Source: Alistipes sp. (GTDB taxonomy: Bacteria > Bacteroidota > Bacteroidia > Bacteroidales > Rikenellaceae). Taken from it: DNA of 64,000 nucleotides. Positions within the stretch are counted from its first letter, which is position 1. Every line of letters starts with the position of its first letter. Shown one piece after another: positions 32,841 through 43,930 of the stretch. The DNA lies in assembly GCA_017624955.1 (NCBI GenBank), contig JAGAMA010000001.1, positions 1 to 64,000 of the forward strand. The letters are read 5' to 3'. Below the pieces are notes generated by a model. It had not been told where the DNA came from, searched no databases, and worked only from the letters and a program-made list of their open reading frames with translations. Made by a program: the position numbers and the translations under genes.

Positions 32841-33956
32841 TTAGCCTTTGTTGGCAAAATCCAGAATCTTTCGTTCCACCTGACGTTCATCATCGGTCAG
32901 CGAAAGCAGCAAGTTACGATAGCGCCCTGCATCGCTCAACACACGCAACATCGGATAAACGGGCATCGTCTGCGTCCAATACTCCTCGCCAAGGAAAACC
33001 ATCGGCGAGGCAAAACCGAAGGTTTCGTAATGGTTCTGCGCGCCATCCTGGAAGATCTCCTGCATCTTACCTGCGCTACCGGGCGTATAGATCACCCCAC
33101 CCTTGGCCAGTGCCAAGAGGCCATCCTCGCGGATGCTGTTCTCGAAATATTTGGCAATATGGGTCGCAAAGGGGGTCGCGGGCTCGTGGCCATAGAACCA
33201 GGTAGGGATACCGACACTGCGATAGGCTTTGAGTTGCGGATAGCGGCGGCGCACCCTGAAAGCCGAGCTGAGCCACCCCGCATCGCGGAACGAGGGGGCA
33301 GCAGAAAGCTCCTCAATCGCTGCATGAAGTTCCTCGTCGCTACGTCCTGCAAACCAAGCTCCTAAGTGCGTAGCCTCCATAGCGCCCGGGCCACCGCCGC
33401 TGAGCATCAAAAGCCCCGCCTCGGTCAGGTGCTTCGAGATGCGGGCTATTTGGGCATAACCGGCATCGGTACGCAGCAACGCATGCCCACCCATGATCGC
33501 CACCACCCGTCGCGGATCGTACTCGCCGAGCAGATCGTGCAGGGCATCGCTGATCGAATGGTCGTGCAGGAAACGAGCCAAGGTCTCCCGAATGCAGGTT
33601 GCGGACTTTCCTTCGGCGATATAGTGGCGATAGACGCGCGTATCGTAGCAGGTTTCGAAGGTGCGCTCATCGGTCGGGTCGTACCCTGCGTAGAGCGTAT
33701 CGGCCGAGTAGAGTTTAGGCGGGAAGAGCTCAAAGGGAAGTGGCATCACGGGGAATTCATAGCACCCCTCCCCCAGCCTTTCGCGCATCGCATCGGGAAT
33801 GCGGCAGCCGATAAAGAGGCAATCTTCGTAGCGACACGCACACGCCCGCTCATCAAAGCGGATTGCCTGGAAAGCGTAGTGACGGAGCGTTATTCCCTCC
33901 ACAAGCAGTGGCAGCAGCTCCTCGCGGGATTCAATTTCAATATAGGCTCTTTTCAT
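32841..33956 (-). CDS. LOG-family Rossmann protein (nucleotide/cytokinin-type nucleosidase-like)
   Basis: 371 residues. The N-terminal about 110 residues are unassigned. The Rossmann domain carries VVAIMGGHAL, the LOG motif SGGGPGAMEA and the second motif PGSAGKMQEIFQ. The usual second motif is PGGxGTxxE; here Ser replaces a Gly and Lys replaces Thr, so activity may differ. Relatives such as PpnN cleave nucleoside monophosphates to base and ribose-5-phosphate. The start at 33956 follows the promoter at 34008-33978; an ATG at 33971 would be nearly leaderless. Confidence 0.75.
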   Translation of the reverse strand: MKRAYIEIESREELLPLLVEGITLRHYAFQAIRFDERACACRYEDCLFIGCRIPDAMRERLGEGCYEFPVMPLPFELFPPKLYSADTLYAGYDPTDERTFETCYDTRVYRHYIAEGKSATCIRETLARFLHDHSISDALHDLLGEYDPRRVVAIMGGHALLRTDAGYAQIARISKHLTEAGLLMLSGGGPGAMEATHLGAWFAGRSDEELHAAIEELSAAPSFRDAGWLSSAFRVRRRYPQLKAYRSVGIPTWFYGHEPATPFATHIAKYFENSIREDGLLALAKGGVIYTPGSAGKMQEIFQDGAQNHYETFGFASPMVFLGEEYWTQTMPVYPMLRVLSDAGRYRNLLLSLTDDERQVERKILDFANKG

Positions 33957-33977
33957 GGTCTGAGGTTTCATTCTTTA

Positions 33978-34008
33978 CAAATTTACATCGCTTAAGCCAT
34001 AATTGCAA
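33978..34008 (-). promoter_or_regulatory. Promoter for the LOG-family gene
   Basis: Minus-strand TTG (34008-34006), 20 nt, TAAATTTG (33985-33978). Confidence 0.65.
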
Positions 34009-34018
34009 ATCCTCCTTC

Positions 34019-34049
34019 TTGCAAAATCAAAGATTTTGAATTAAATTTG
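34019..34049 (+). promoter_or_regulatory. Promoter of the histidine-utilisation operon
   Basis: TTG (34019-34021), 20 nt, TAAATTTG (34042-34049), 34 nt before the ATG at 34083. It is divergent from the LOG promoter. I see no obvious operator palindrome. Confidence 0.7.
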
Positions 34050-34082
34050 AAGAACGAGAATAACCTATCACACTATCACGAT

Positions 34083-35780
34083 ATGACAAAGCAAATCATT
34101 GAGTGCGTTCCCAACTTCAGCGAGGGGCGCAACCGAGAGATTATCAAACAGATCACCGACGCGATCGAAGCAGCGGCCGACGTCAAGCTACTCGACGTAG
34201 ATCCGGGCGAAGCGACCAACCGCACGGTTGTCACCTTCGTAGGCGAACCCGCAGCGGTTGTCGAGGCGGCCTTCCAGGGTGTGAAGCGCGCAGCCGAGCT
34301 GATCGACATGCGCAACCACAAGGGCGAGCACCCGCGCATGGGTGCTACCGATGTATTGCCTCTTGTCCCGATTTCGGGCATCACGCTCGAGGAGTGCGCC
34401 GCGTTGGCCCGCAAGTTAGCCGAGCGCATCGCCACGGAGCTTTCGATCCCCACCTACTGCTATGAGGCCGCAGCCTACACCGAGGAGCGAAAGAACTTAG
34501 CCGTCTGCCGCGAGGGCGAGTATGAGGCGCTTGCCGAGAAGCTCGCCACGAAGGAGAAGGCACCCGACTTCGGAGCGCGCCCCTACGATGAGCGTGTAGC
34601 TCGCACGGGTGCTACGGCGGTCGGCGCACGCGATTTTCTGATTGCCGTAAACTTCAACCTCAATACCACCTCCACGCGCCGCGCCAACGCCATCGCTTTC
34701 GATGTACGCGAAAAGGGTCGTCCGGTGCGTGAGGGCAACCCGATTGTCGGCAAGATTGTCAAGGATGCCGAGGGTAACCCTGTGATGCGCCCCGGCTCGC
34801 TCAAAGCCACGAAAGGTATCGGTTGGTTTATCGACGAGTACGGCATCGCCCAGGTCTCGATGAACCTGACAAATATCGCCGTCACGCCGCTCCATGTCGC
34901 CTTTGACGAGGTGTGCCGCAAGGCTGATGCGCGCGGTGTGCGCGTGACGGGTACCGAGATCGTGGGGCTTGTTCCAAAACGCGCCCTCATCGAGGCCGGC
35001 AAATACTTCCTCAAGAAACAGCGCCGCTCGGTGGGCATCACCGAGGAGGAGATCATCCGCATCGCCATCAAGTCGATGGGGCTCGATGACCTGAAACCCT
35101 TCAACCCCGAGGAGAAGGTAATCGAATACATGATTGCCGATAAGAGCGGCAAGCGACTCGTCGATCTTTCGGCCAAGGGATTTGCCGAGGAGACGGCCAG
35201 CGAGTCGCCCGCCCCGGGTGGCGGTTCGATCTCGGCCTACATGGGTGCTTTGGGCGCAGCCCTGGGCACGATGGTTGCCAACCTCTCGTCACACAAGGCG
35301 GGCTGGGACGAAAAGTGGGAGCACTTCTCCGACTATGCCGAGCAGGGGCAGGCGCTGATGGCCGAGCTGCTTCATCTGGTGGACGAAGATACCGAGGCCT
35401 TCAACCGTATCATGGCCGTATTCGCCATGCCCAAAACGACGGACGAGGAGAAGGCGGCACGCAGCGCCGCCCTGCAGGCAGCTACGCTCTACGCCACGGA
35501 GGTTCCGCTCCGCACGATGAGGGCTGCAGCGCGTGTCTTCCCGCTCGTCAAGGCGATGGCCGAGGAGGGCAACCCCAACTCGGTATCGGATGCCGGCGTG
35601 GGCGCTTTGGCGGCGCGCAGTGCCGTTTTGGGTGCACGCCTCAATGTCCGCATCAACGCTGCCGGCCTGAAGGATCGCACGAAGGCCGAGGAGCTCACCT
35701 CGGAGGCCGACCGCATCGCCGAAGAGGCTGCGAAGGCCGAGCAGGAGGTACTCACGATTGTTGAACAGAAAATTGGATAG
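34083..35780 (+). CDS. ftcD: Bifunctional glutamate formimidoyltransferase / formimidoyl-THF cyclodeaminase
   Basis: 565 residues. The formiminotransferase part (about 1-330) opens with IIECVPNFSEGRN and has HKGEHPRMGATDVLP and the RPVREGNPIVGK segment. The cyclodeaminase part (about 360-565) starts with SESPAPGGGSISAY and is helical. It moves the formimino group from formiminoglutamate to THF, then releases ammonia, giving glutamate and 5,10-methenyl-THF. The fused form is like the animal enzyme; many bacteria have separate proteins. The start is the ATG at 34083, not the TTG at 34047, which lies in the promoter. First gene of the hut operon, 2 nt before hutU. Confidence 0.92.
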   Translation: MTKQIIECVPNFSEGRNREIIKQITDAIEAAADVKLLDVDPGEATNRTVVTFVGEPAAVVEAAFQGVKRAAELIDMRNHKGEHPRMGATDVLPLVPISGITLEECAALARKLAERIATELSIPTYCYEAAAYTEERKNLAVCREGEYEALAEKLATKEKAPDFGARPYDERVARTGATAVGARDFLIAVNFNLNTTSTRRANAIAFDVREKGRPVREGNPIVGKIVKDAEGNPVMRPGSLKATKGIGWFIDEYGIAQVSMNLTNIAVTPLHVAFDEVCRKADARGVRVTGTEIVGLVPKRALIEAGKYFLKKQRRSVGITEEEIIRIAIKSMGLDDLKPFNPEEKVIEYMIADKSGKRLVDLSAKGFAEETASESPAPGGGSISAYMGALGAALGTMVANLSSHKAGWDEKWEHFSDYAEQGQALMAELLHLVDEDTEAFNRIMAVFAMPKTTDEEKAARSAALQAATLYATEVPLRTMRAAARVFPLVKAMAEEGNPNSVSDAGVGALAARSAVLGARLNVRINAAGLKDRTKAEELTSEADRIAEEAAKAEQEVLTIVEQKIG

Positions 35781-35782
35781 CC

Positions 35783-37798
<2,016 letters not shown>

Positions 37799-37809
37799 AA
37801 CACCCAAAC

Positions 37810-39294
37810 ATGGAATACCATCATATCTCGGCGGAGCACCTCTCGTTGAACGACCTCCGCACGATCATCAACCGCAACATGCACCTTGCTTTAAGCGAGG
37901 AGAGCAAACAACGCATTCTCCATTGTCGCGCCTACCTCGACCGCAAGATGGAGGATCAGAAAGAGCCGATCTACGGCATCACGACCGGCTTCGGCTCGTT
38001 GTGCAACATTTCGGTCGGCAAAGATGAGTTGGCGCAGTTGCAGAAGAACCTCGTCATGTCGCACGCCTGCGGTACGGGCGAGCGCGTGCCGAACGAGATT
38101 GTCAAGCTGATGCTGCTCCTGAAAGCGCAATCGCTCTCCTATGGCCACTCGGGCGTGCAGCTTAAGACCGTCGAGCGCCTGATCGACCTCTACAACAACG
38201 ATGTCCTGCCCGTGGTCTATCAGCAGGGATCGCTCGGTGCTTCGGGCGATTTGGCTCCGTTGGCGCACCTCTCGTTGCCGCTCCTGGGCTTGGGCGAGGT
38301 GGAGTTTGAGGGGAAGATCTACCCCTCGGCCGAAATCCTCGCGCGCTTTGGTTGGGAGCCGATCGAGCTGCAATCGAAGGAGGGTCTGGCACTCCTCAAT
38401 GGTACACAGTTTATGAGCGCTTACGGCGTTTGGTCGCTCATCAAGGCGCAGGATCTGAGCCGCTGGGCCGACCGCATCGGTGCGCTTTCGCTGGATGCTT
38501 TCGACGGACGCATCGAGCCCTTCTCGGATAACGTGCACCTGATCCGCAGCCACAAAGGTCAGCTCACCACGGCGCGCGCCATTCGTTCACTTCTGGAGGG
38601 CAGCGAGCTGATCTGCCGCCCCAAACAGCATGTACAAGACCCCTATTCGTTCCGCTGCATCCCGCAGGTTCACGGTGCATCGAAGGATACGATCGACTAT
38701 GTAGCCTCCGTGATGGAGGCCGAGATCAACAGCGTGACGGACAACCCGACCATCTTCCCCGACGAGGATATCATCGTCTCGGCAGGTAACTTCCACGGCC
38801 AGCCGATAGCCGTGGCGATGGATTGTCTGGCGATTGCCGTGGCCGAGTTGGGCAATATCTCGGAGCGCAGAACCTACAAGCTGATTGCCGGTGTGAGAGG
38901 ACTCCCCCACTTCCTGGTAGCCAAGCCGGGACTAAATAGCGGTTTCATGATTCCGCAATACACAGCGGCCTCGATCGTGAGCCAAACGAAGGGGCTTTGC
39001 ATGCCCGCCTCGGTCGATTCGATCCCCTCGTCGCAGGGGCAGGAGGACCACGTCAGCATGGGCTCGAATGCTGCCACGAAGTTGGCGCGCGTAGTGCTGA
39101 ACGTAGAGCGTGTGCTGGCTATCGAGCTGATGAATGCCGCCCAGGCCTTGGAGTTCCGCCGTCCGGCACGCTCCTCGGCTACGATCGAAAAGTTGGTGGC
39201 CGACTATCGCCAGGTGGTTCCCTTCATCGACAACGACGAGGTGATGTACCCGCATATCGAATCCTCGATTCAATTCTTACGCAACAACCGATGA
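37810..39294 (+). CDS. hutH: Histidine ammonia-lyase
   Basis: 494 residues. The MIO electrophile is built from Ala144-Ser145-Gly146 in GSLGASGDLAPLAH. YGITTGFGSL near the N-terminus and the late SSQGQEDHVSMG segment are family hallmarks. It deaminates L-histidine to trans-urocanate, the first step of the pathway. Its stop overlaps the hutI start by 4 nt (ATGA), so translation is probably coupled. Confidence 0.94.
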   Translation: MEYHHISAEHLSLNDLRTIINRNMHLALSEESKQRILHCRAYLDRKMEDQKEPIYGITTGFGSLCNISVGKDELAQLQKNLVMSHACGTGERVPNEIVKLMLLLKAQSLSYGHSGVQLKTVERLIDLYNNDVLPVVYQQGSLGASGDLAPLAHLSLPLLGLGEVEFEGKIYPSAEILARFGWEPIELQSKEGLALLNGTQFMSAYGVWSLIKAQDLSRWADRIGALSLDAFDGRIEPFSDNVHLIRSHKGQLTTARAIRSLLEGSELICRPKQHVQDPYSFRCIPQVHGASKDTIDYVASVMEAEINSVTDNPTIFPDEDIIVSAGNFHGQPIAVAMDCLAIAVAELGNISERRTYKLIAGVRGLPHFLVAKPGLNSGFMIPQYTAASIVSQTKGLCMPASVDSIPSSQGQEDHVSMGSNAATKLARVVLNVERVLAIELMNAAQALEFRRPARSSATIEKLVADYRQVVPFIDNDEVMYPHIESSIQFLRNNR

Positions 39295-40532
39295 GATTAC
39301 TGATTAAAAATATCGGCACGATTGTCGGCATCGACACCGAGCACCGCGAGCGCATTGCAGGAGCGGCCATGGATCAACTCGGCCGAATCGACAACGCCTA
39401 CCTCGTGGCCGAGGAGGGTCGTATAGCCGCCTTCGGCCGAATGGAGGAGTTGCCCCCGATCGAGGCCGACGAGGTGCTCGATGCCGAGGGTGGCACGCTC
39501 TTTCCCTCGTTCTGCGACTCGCATACGCACCTCGTCTATGCAGGCAGCCGCGAGCAGGAGTTTTTGGATAAGATTCACGGCCTGAGCTACGAAGAGATCG
39601 CCCGTCGAGGCGGCGGTATTCTCAACTCGGCCGATCGGCTGGGGCGCGCCTCGGAGGAGGAGCTCTACCGCGAGGCGATTGAGCGTGTGCATGAAATTAT
39701 GCGCATGGGAACGGGTCTTGTCGAGATCAAGAGCGGCTACGGCCTTTCGACCGAGAACGAACTGAAGATGTTGCGTGTCGTGCGTCGCATCCGCGAAGAG
39801 GAGCCGATCGAAGTGCGCGCCACCTTCCTCGGTGCACACGCCGTAGCGCGCGACTACATCGGTTGCCAAAAGGAGTATGTCGATCTGGTCTGCGAGGAGA
39901 TGATTCCCGCCGTGGCAGCCGAAGGGTTGGCCGACTTTGTCGATGTCTTTTGCGATCGCGGATTCTTCACGCTCGAAGAGACCGAGCGCATCATCCGCGC
40001 AGGTGCCCGTTACGGCATGCAGGCCAAGATTCACGCCAACGAGCTGGCTATCTCGGGCGGCGTACAGCTCGGAGTCAAGGAGGGGGCTTTGTCGGTGGAC
40101 CACCTGGAGCAGATGGGCCAAGAGGAGATCGAGGCGCTCAAGGGGGCAAAGACAATGCCCACGATGCTGCCCGGTGCCGCCTTCTTCCTCGGCATGAGCT
40201 ATCCGCCGGCACGACGAATGATCGAGGCGGGATTGGCCGTCGCTTTGGCCTCGGACTACAACCCAGGCTCCTCGCCCTCGGGAAATATGCGGATGGTGAT
40301 GGCCCTGGCCGCTACACAGATGCGCATGACCCCCACCGAGGCGTTGCATGCCGCCACGCTGAATGGCGCTGCAGCCATGGGGCTTAGCCACGACTTTGGT
40401 TCGATCACGGTGGGCAAGGTGGCCAACTGCTTTATCACCAAGCCGATCCCCTCGCCCGAATTTTTCACCTACGCCTACTCCACGCCGCTGATTCGTCACA
40501 CGATTCTGCGCGGAGCGATCTGGCGCGGGTAA
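39291..40532 (+). CDS. hutI: Imidazolonepropionase
   Basis: 413 residues, amidohydrolase fold. Metal-binding CDSHTHLVYAG after the first beta sandwich, EIKSGYGLS, the histidine of AKIHANEL, SVDHLEQ and the final metal Asp in ALASDYNPGSSPS. It hydrolyses imidazolone propionate to formiminoglutamate, the substrate of FtcD, closing the pathway encoded here. No hutG, hutT permease or hutC regulator is adjacent, so histidine uptake and control are elsewhere. A strong bidirectional terminator follows. Confidence 0.93.
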   Translation: MRLLIKNIGTIVGIDTEHRERIAGAAMDQLGRIDNAYLVAEEGRIAAFGRMEELPPIEADEVLDAEGGTLFPSFCDSHTHLVYAGSREQEFLDKIHGLSYEEIARRGGGILNSADRLGRASEEELYREAIERVHEIMRMGTGLVEIKSGYGLSTENELKMLRVVRRIREEEPIEVRATFLGAHAVARDYIGCQKEYVDLVCEEMIPAVAAEGLADFVDVFCDRGFFTLEETERIIRAGARYGMQAKIHANELAISGGVQLGVKEGALSVDHLEQMGQEEIEALKGAKTMPTMLPGAAFFLGMSYPPARRMIEAGLAVALASDYNPGSSPSGNMRMVMALAATQMRMTPTEALHAATLNGAAAMGLSHDFGSITVGKVANCFITKPIPSPEFFTYAYSTPLIRHTILRGAIWRG

Positions 40533-40548
40533 GCACAATCTCTCACAC

Positions 40549-40587
40549 AAAGCGAGGGGCCGAGCAATACGCTCAGCCCCTCGCTTT
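40549..40587. terminator. Bidirectional terminator between the hut and SusC/D-peptidase operons
   Basis: AAAGCGAGGGGC (40549-40560) pairs with GCCCCTCGCTTT (40576-40587), with inner GAGC/GCTC. It ends both convergent operons. Confidence 0.85.
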
Positions 40588-40601
40588 CGTTCCGCCACCG
40601 A

Positions 40602-41054
40602 CTACTTCAGCTCGGCAGGAATCTCCTCGCGGACATACACCGAAACATCGCGCGGATCGTCCGTAGCCACCCAGACCATCTCACGGGCGGTCAGGCTGCG
40701 AATGATGTAGCGATGATTCCAATCGCCACCACCGGCCTCATACTCGCCACGAATCACTGCGCCAAGTTCGGGGTCGGTCTCAATCACAAAGCGACCCTTC
40801 GTTACTACGGTCTGGAAGCTGTCCAGGTTGTCGTAGATGGCAAACGTGGCATCCTTACGCACCAGCTCCAGGTAGAGGTAGCTCCCCTCGGCCAGGGGCT
40901 TCCCATTGGCCCAGCTCTGGAGTTTCCACTCGCCCGACACGTTGTGGAGCGTCACCTCCAGCTGCGGCTCAACATACTCCTCCTCATCCTCCGAGCAGGC
41001 AACGAAAGCTACCGAAAAGAGCATCAGGAGCAGATAAAACCAATTCTTTTTCAT
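40602..41054 (-). CDS. Small lipocalin-like lipoprotein
   Basis: 150 residues. Lipobox VAFVAC followed by SEDEEE, the acidic surface-export type. The mature part starts with a WKL-containing strand (VSGEWKLQSWANGKPL), has YLYLELVRKDATFAIYD and resembles the lipocalin-like small lipoproteins of Bacteroidetes. Last gene of the SusC/D-peptidase operon, 25 nt after the DUF1573 gene. Possible roles are ligand binding or protection of the surface complex. Confidence 0.7.
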   Translation of the reverse strand: MKKNWFYLLLMLFSVAFVACSEDEEEYVEPQLEVTLHNVSGEWKLQSWANGKPLAEGSYLYLELVRKDATFAIYDNLDSFQTVVTKGRFVIETDPELGAVIRGEYEAGGGDWNHRYIIRSLTAREMVWVATDDPRDVSVYVREEIPAELK

Positions 41055-41079
41055 ATCGATAGTTAATTTATTTCTCGTT

Positions 41080-41871
41080 TTACTTTATATAGACCTTAAG
41101 TTGTCGTTCTCGCGGCGGCAGGTAGATACCTCGCAAATAAAGGGGCATCTCGGGGCTGATGAAGATCGCCTTCGAGGGGTCGAACGTAATGATGAGTTCG
41201 CCCTCCTCCATCGGCTGCAACTCGCGCGGCTCACTCTCCAGGCGCAGTGCGGGCGAGGTGAGCAACGTGTCGGTCGAAAGGCGCATCGGCTCTCGCCCAC
41301 CATTGTAGCAGGCAACAGCAATCTGCTGACGACCCGAACGCTGGAAGCTTACCGACTTCGTGCGCAGGCGCAAGGCACCGCACGTTTGGGGATAATCCTC
41401 CACAGGGTTCATCACGGGCAACACATCGCCCTTCACAACCAGAATGGCCGTGGGGCTCGACTCCGAGGCGTTCGTATAGATCATAGCACGCTGGTAGACT
41501 GTACCCGGGTGTCCCTTCGGACGATACTCCAGGCTGAACGTAGCCACCGAATCAGCCGACACGGGCCAACGGTCATAATCGACCTTCAGGCAACCACAAG
41601 TGGTTACCACCTTGGTTACGACCAAAGGCGAAGTGCCGTGGTTCTTCCACTTCAGCTCGCGAGTCCAGGGCTCGGCATCCTCGCTCATCTGCCCCATGTC
41701 GAGGGTTGTACCCTCCTCGAAGCGCATCGGCATATTCGCCACCGTGCGCGGGTTGCGGATGCTGTCGATCTTGGCCTGATCAATCATCTGCAACTGCGCC
41801 GAGGCGGGTAATGCGAAGAGCACGGCCACCGCACAAGCGATTATACGATAAACTCCGTTCATCTGCATCAA
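41080..41871 (-). CDS. DUF1573 secreted protein
   Basis: 263 residues with a Sec signal peptide (VLFALPASAQ). An Ig-like ASH/MSP-type domain holds the DUF1573 hallmark VVTTCGCLKVDYD, then SLEYRPKGHPG and a second beta domain. It has the Cys pair CGC but no thioredoxin fold. Periplasmic or surface scaffold; function unproven. The only non-lipoprotein passenger besides SusC in this operon. Confidence 0.8.
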   Translation of the reverse strand: MMQMNGVYRIIACAVAVLFALPASAQLQMIDQAKIDSIRNPRTVANMPMRFEEGTTLDMGQMSEDAEPWTRELKWKNHGTSPLVVTKVVTTCGCLKVDYDRWPVSADSVATFSLEYRPKGHPGTVYQRAMIYTNASESSPTAILVVKGDVLPVMNPVEDYPQTCGALRLRTKSVSFQRSGRQQIAVACYNGGREPMRLSTDTLLTSPALRLESEPRELQPMEEGELIITFDPSKAIFISPEMPLYLRGIYLPPRERQLKVYIK

Positions 41872-41880
41872 CCTACTCTT

Positions 41881-43914
41881 TTACAACCAGCCATTACCAC
41901 CTGCGCCACGGCGCACGGTGATCATGAAGTGCTGCGACTGCCCGTTCGAAGCGGTCACAGTGGCCTGCGTCTGACCCTCGGCAAGTCCCTGCAGGTAGTA
42001 AAGACCCGCCATTTCACGGAAGGAGGCCACCTGCGGATTTTGGATCGAGAGCGTGTAGCTCAACTGCTCGCCATCGACAAAATAGAGGGCAGGCGAAACC
42101 ACCGAAACAGCACCCGTTCCGAGGTAGATGTTGGGGAACTTCAGCTCCACACCACCCCCGTCGATCGCTGCGAGGAAGGCCTCGGCATTCACCTGACCCG
42201 AACCCATACCGCCACGCAGGGCCGAAAGGTTGAGCTGCATGGGCTGAATCGGGCCTAAATCGGCCGTATAACGCATGTAAAGCTTCGTGCCGGTCTGGTA
42301 ACTATCGATCGGCGTAGCGGACTCGATAAGCAGCTTTTGCAGCTCCTCGGCCTTGAAGTGGCGACGCTGGTCGGCAGCATACGAGATACCGAGCGCCAAG
42401 ACACCCGAAACATGGGGGCAGGCCATCGAAGTACCCTCCATATAGCCGTAACCCGTCTCGCTCTTCGACATCGGAAGGGTCGAGAGGATGCAGCCCACCT
42501 CGCCGTAGTTGTGGTTTTCGTCCACATAGTCGTAGTAGTAGTCCTGGTCACCCCCCGGGGCGGAGATCGAGGTACCAAAGCCGTAGTTCGTATAGACGGC
42601 ACCCGTAAAGTCGGCAGCCGTACCCGCTACCGATACATAGTCGTCCGAAGCGCCCGGATAACCGGCCATGTCGGCCGACTCGTTACCCGCCGCAAAGACG
42701 GCAATACCGCCATCAATCGGGCCGTTGGGCGAACCTGCATAGCGCACGAAGTAGTCCAAAGCGGCCTTCTCGAGCGGCGCATAGGCCTCAAACTCCTCCT
42801 GCGTGCGAGGGCCTTGCGAACCCCAATCGTAGATATTGGCCGAGCCCGAGATAAAGCCCCAGCTGCACTGTAACACCACAGCTCCGTTATCGGCAGCGTA
42901 CTTAATGGCACGCACCACCTGCAACGAAGTACCGGAAAGATTGCCCGAGAATACCTGGCACGACATGATGCGTACACCGCCCTGCGAGCCATTGCCACCT
43001 GCAATCGACGAAACACCTTCGCCATTGTTATTCACGGCCGAAATCACACCGGCCACATGCGAACCGTGGCCCGAATCGTAGATATCGTTGGTCGTGATCG
43101 TGCCTACATCCTTGATAAAGTTGTAGCCGTGGACATCCCCTGCGTAGCCGTTGTTGTCGTTATCGACCTTCGAGCCGGCAATCTCGTCGCGGTTTACCCA
43201 CATGTTGGCAGCCAGATCGGGGTGGGTAAAATCGACACCCTCGTCCAACACGGCCACAATCACCGTCTCGTTACCCATCGTGCGCGACCAAGCCTTCTCG
43301 ACCTGCACATCGGCATCCTTGACCGACTTCACAATCTCGCCCGAGGTAAACATCGTACCGTCGTTTATCATATTCCACTGCATCGGAGCAAGGGGATCGT
43401 TCATCGTCGTCGCGCGACTCTGCTGCATCATGCGGTCGAGCTTCTCGCGGCTCAGCGGCGTAGCCTTACCCGTATAGGCGCGCTTAATCGTGTGGTTGAG
43501 ATTCACACGCTGCACCTCGCCCAGCTTCTCGAGGCGGGCAGCCACCTCCTCGGTCGTATACTCGTCCGAGAAACGCACCACATACCAGCGGTCGAGCTCC
43601 GCCTCACGCGTCTGCTCCTCGGCGGTAGCCACACGCGGGAAGACACGCTCCAACTCGTAGCTGCCGATCAGGTCAAGCACCTCATCCACCGAGCCGACAC
43701 CACTGCGCGTCACAACACCTGCGCGCGTAGCCTCCTGCTGCTCGACAATCGCGGCAGCCTCGGCCGAGAACTTCACGATCAGCTCGCCCTCGACATAGGG
43801 CTTCTGCATCTCCTCCTTCGGCTCCTCGTTGGGCATCACGGGCTCCTCTTTGGTGCAACTGCCCATCCAGAGCGCTGCACCCAGCAGCATCATATAAATA
43901 TAAGTCTTTTTCAT
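41881..43914 (-). CDS. Subtilisin-like S8 serine peptidase lipoprotein
   Basis: 677 residues. Lipobox LWMGSC then TKEEPV. A propeptide-like inhibitor domain (about 40-140, EGELIVKFSAEAA) precedes the S8 domain with the full triad: Asp224 (VAVLDEGVDFTHPD), His283 (SGHGSHVAG) and Ser496 (GTSMACPHVSG), plus the oxyanion Asn in FAAGNES. A C-terminal beta domain with a BIG2-like pattern follows. It should cleave proteins at the cell surface or in the periplasm. Start taken at MKKTYIY (43914); ATG 43920 is also possible, and longer starts would overlap the preceding gene. It sits in a SusC/D operon, suggesting that uptake is of peptides it releases. Confidence 0.9.
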   Translation of the reverse strand: MKKTYIYMMLLGAALWMGSCTKEEPVMPNEEPKEEMQKPYVEGELIVKFSAEAAAIVEQQEATRAGVVTRSGVGSVDEVLDLIGSYELERVFPRVATAEEQTREAELDRWYVVRFSDEYTTEEVAARLEKLGEVQRVNLNHTIKRAYTGKATPLSREKLDRMMQQSRATTMNDPLAPMQWNMINDGTMFTSGEIVKSVKDADVQVEKAWSRTMGNETVIVAVLDEGVDFTHPDLAANMWVNRDEIAGSKVDNDNNGYAGDVHGYNFIKDVGTITTNDIYDSGHGSHVAGVISAVNNNGEGVSSIAGGNGSQGGVRIMSCQVFSGNLSGTSLQVVRAIKYAADNGAVVLQCSWGFISGSANIYDWGSQGPRTQEEFEAYAPLEKAALDYFVRYAGSPNGPIDGGIAVFAAGNESADMAGYPGASDDYVSVAGTAADFTGAVYTNYGFGTSISAPGGDQDYYYDYVDENHNYGEVGCILSTLPMSKSETGYGYMEGTSMACPHVSGVLALGISYAADQRRHFKAEELQKLLIESATPIDSYQTGTKLYMRYTADLGPIQPMQLNLSALRGGMGSGQVNAEAFLAAIDGGGVELKFPNIYLGTGAVSVVSPALYFVDGEQLSYTLSIQNPQVASFREMAGLYYLQGLAEGQTQATVTASNGQSQHFMITVRRGAGGNGWL

Positions 43915-43930
43915 ACGCATTCGTTTTTCA

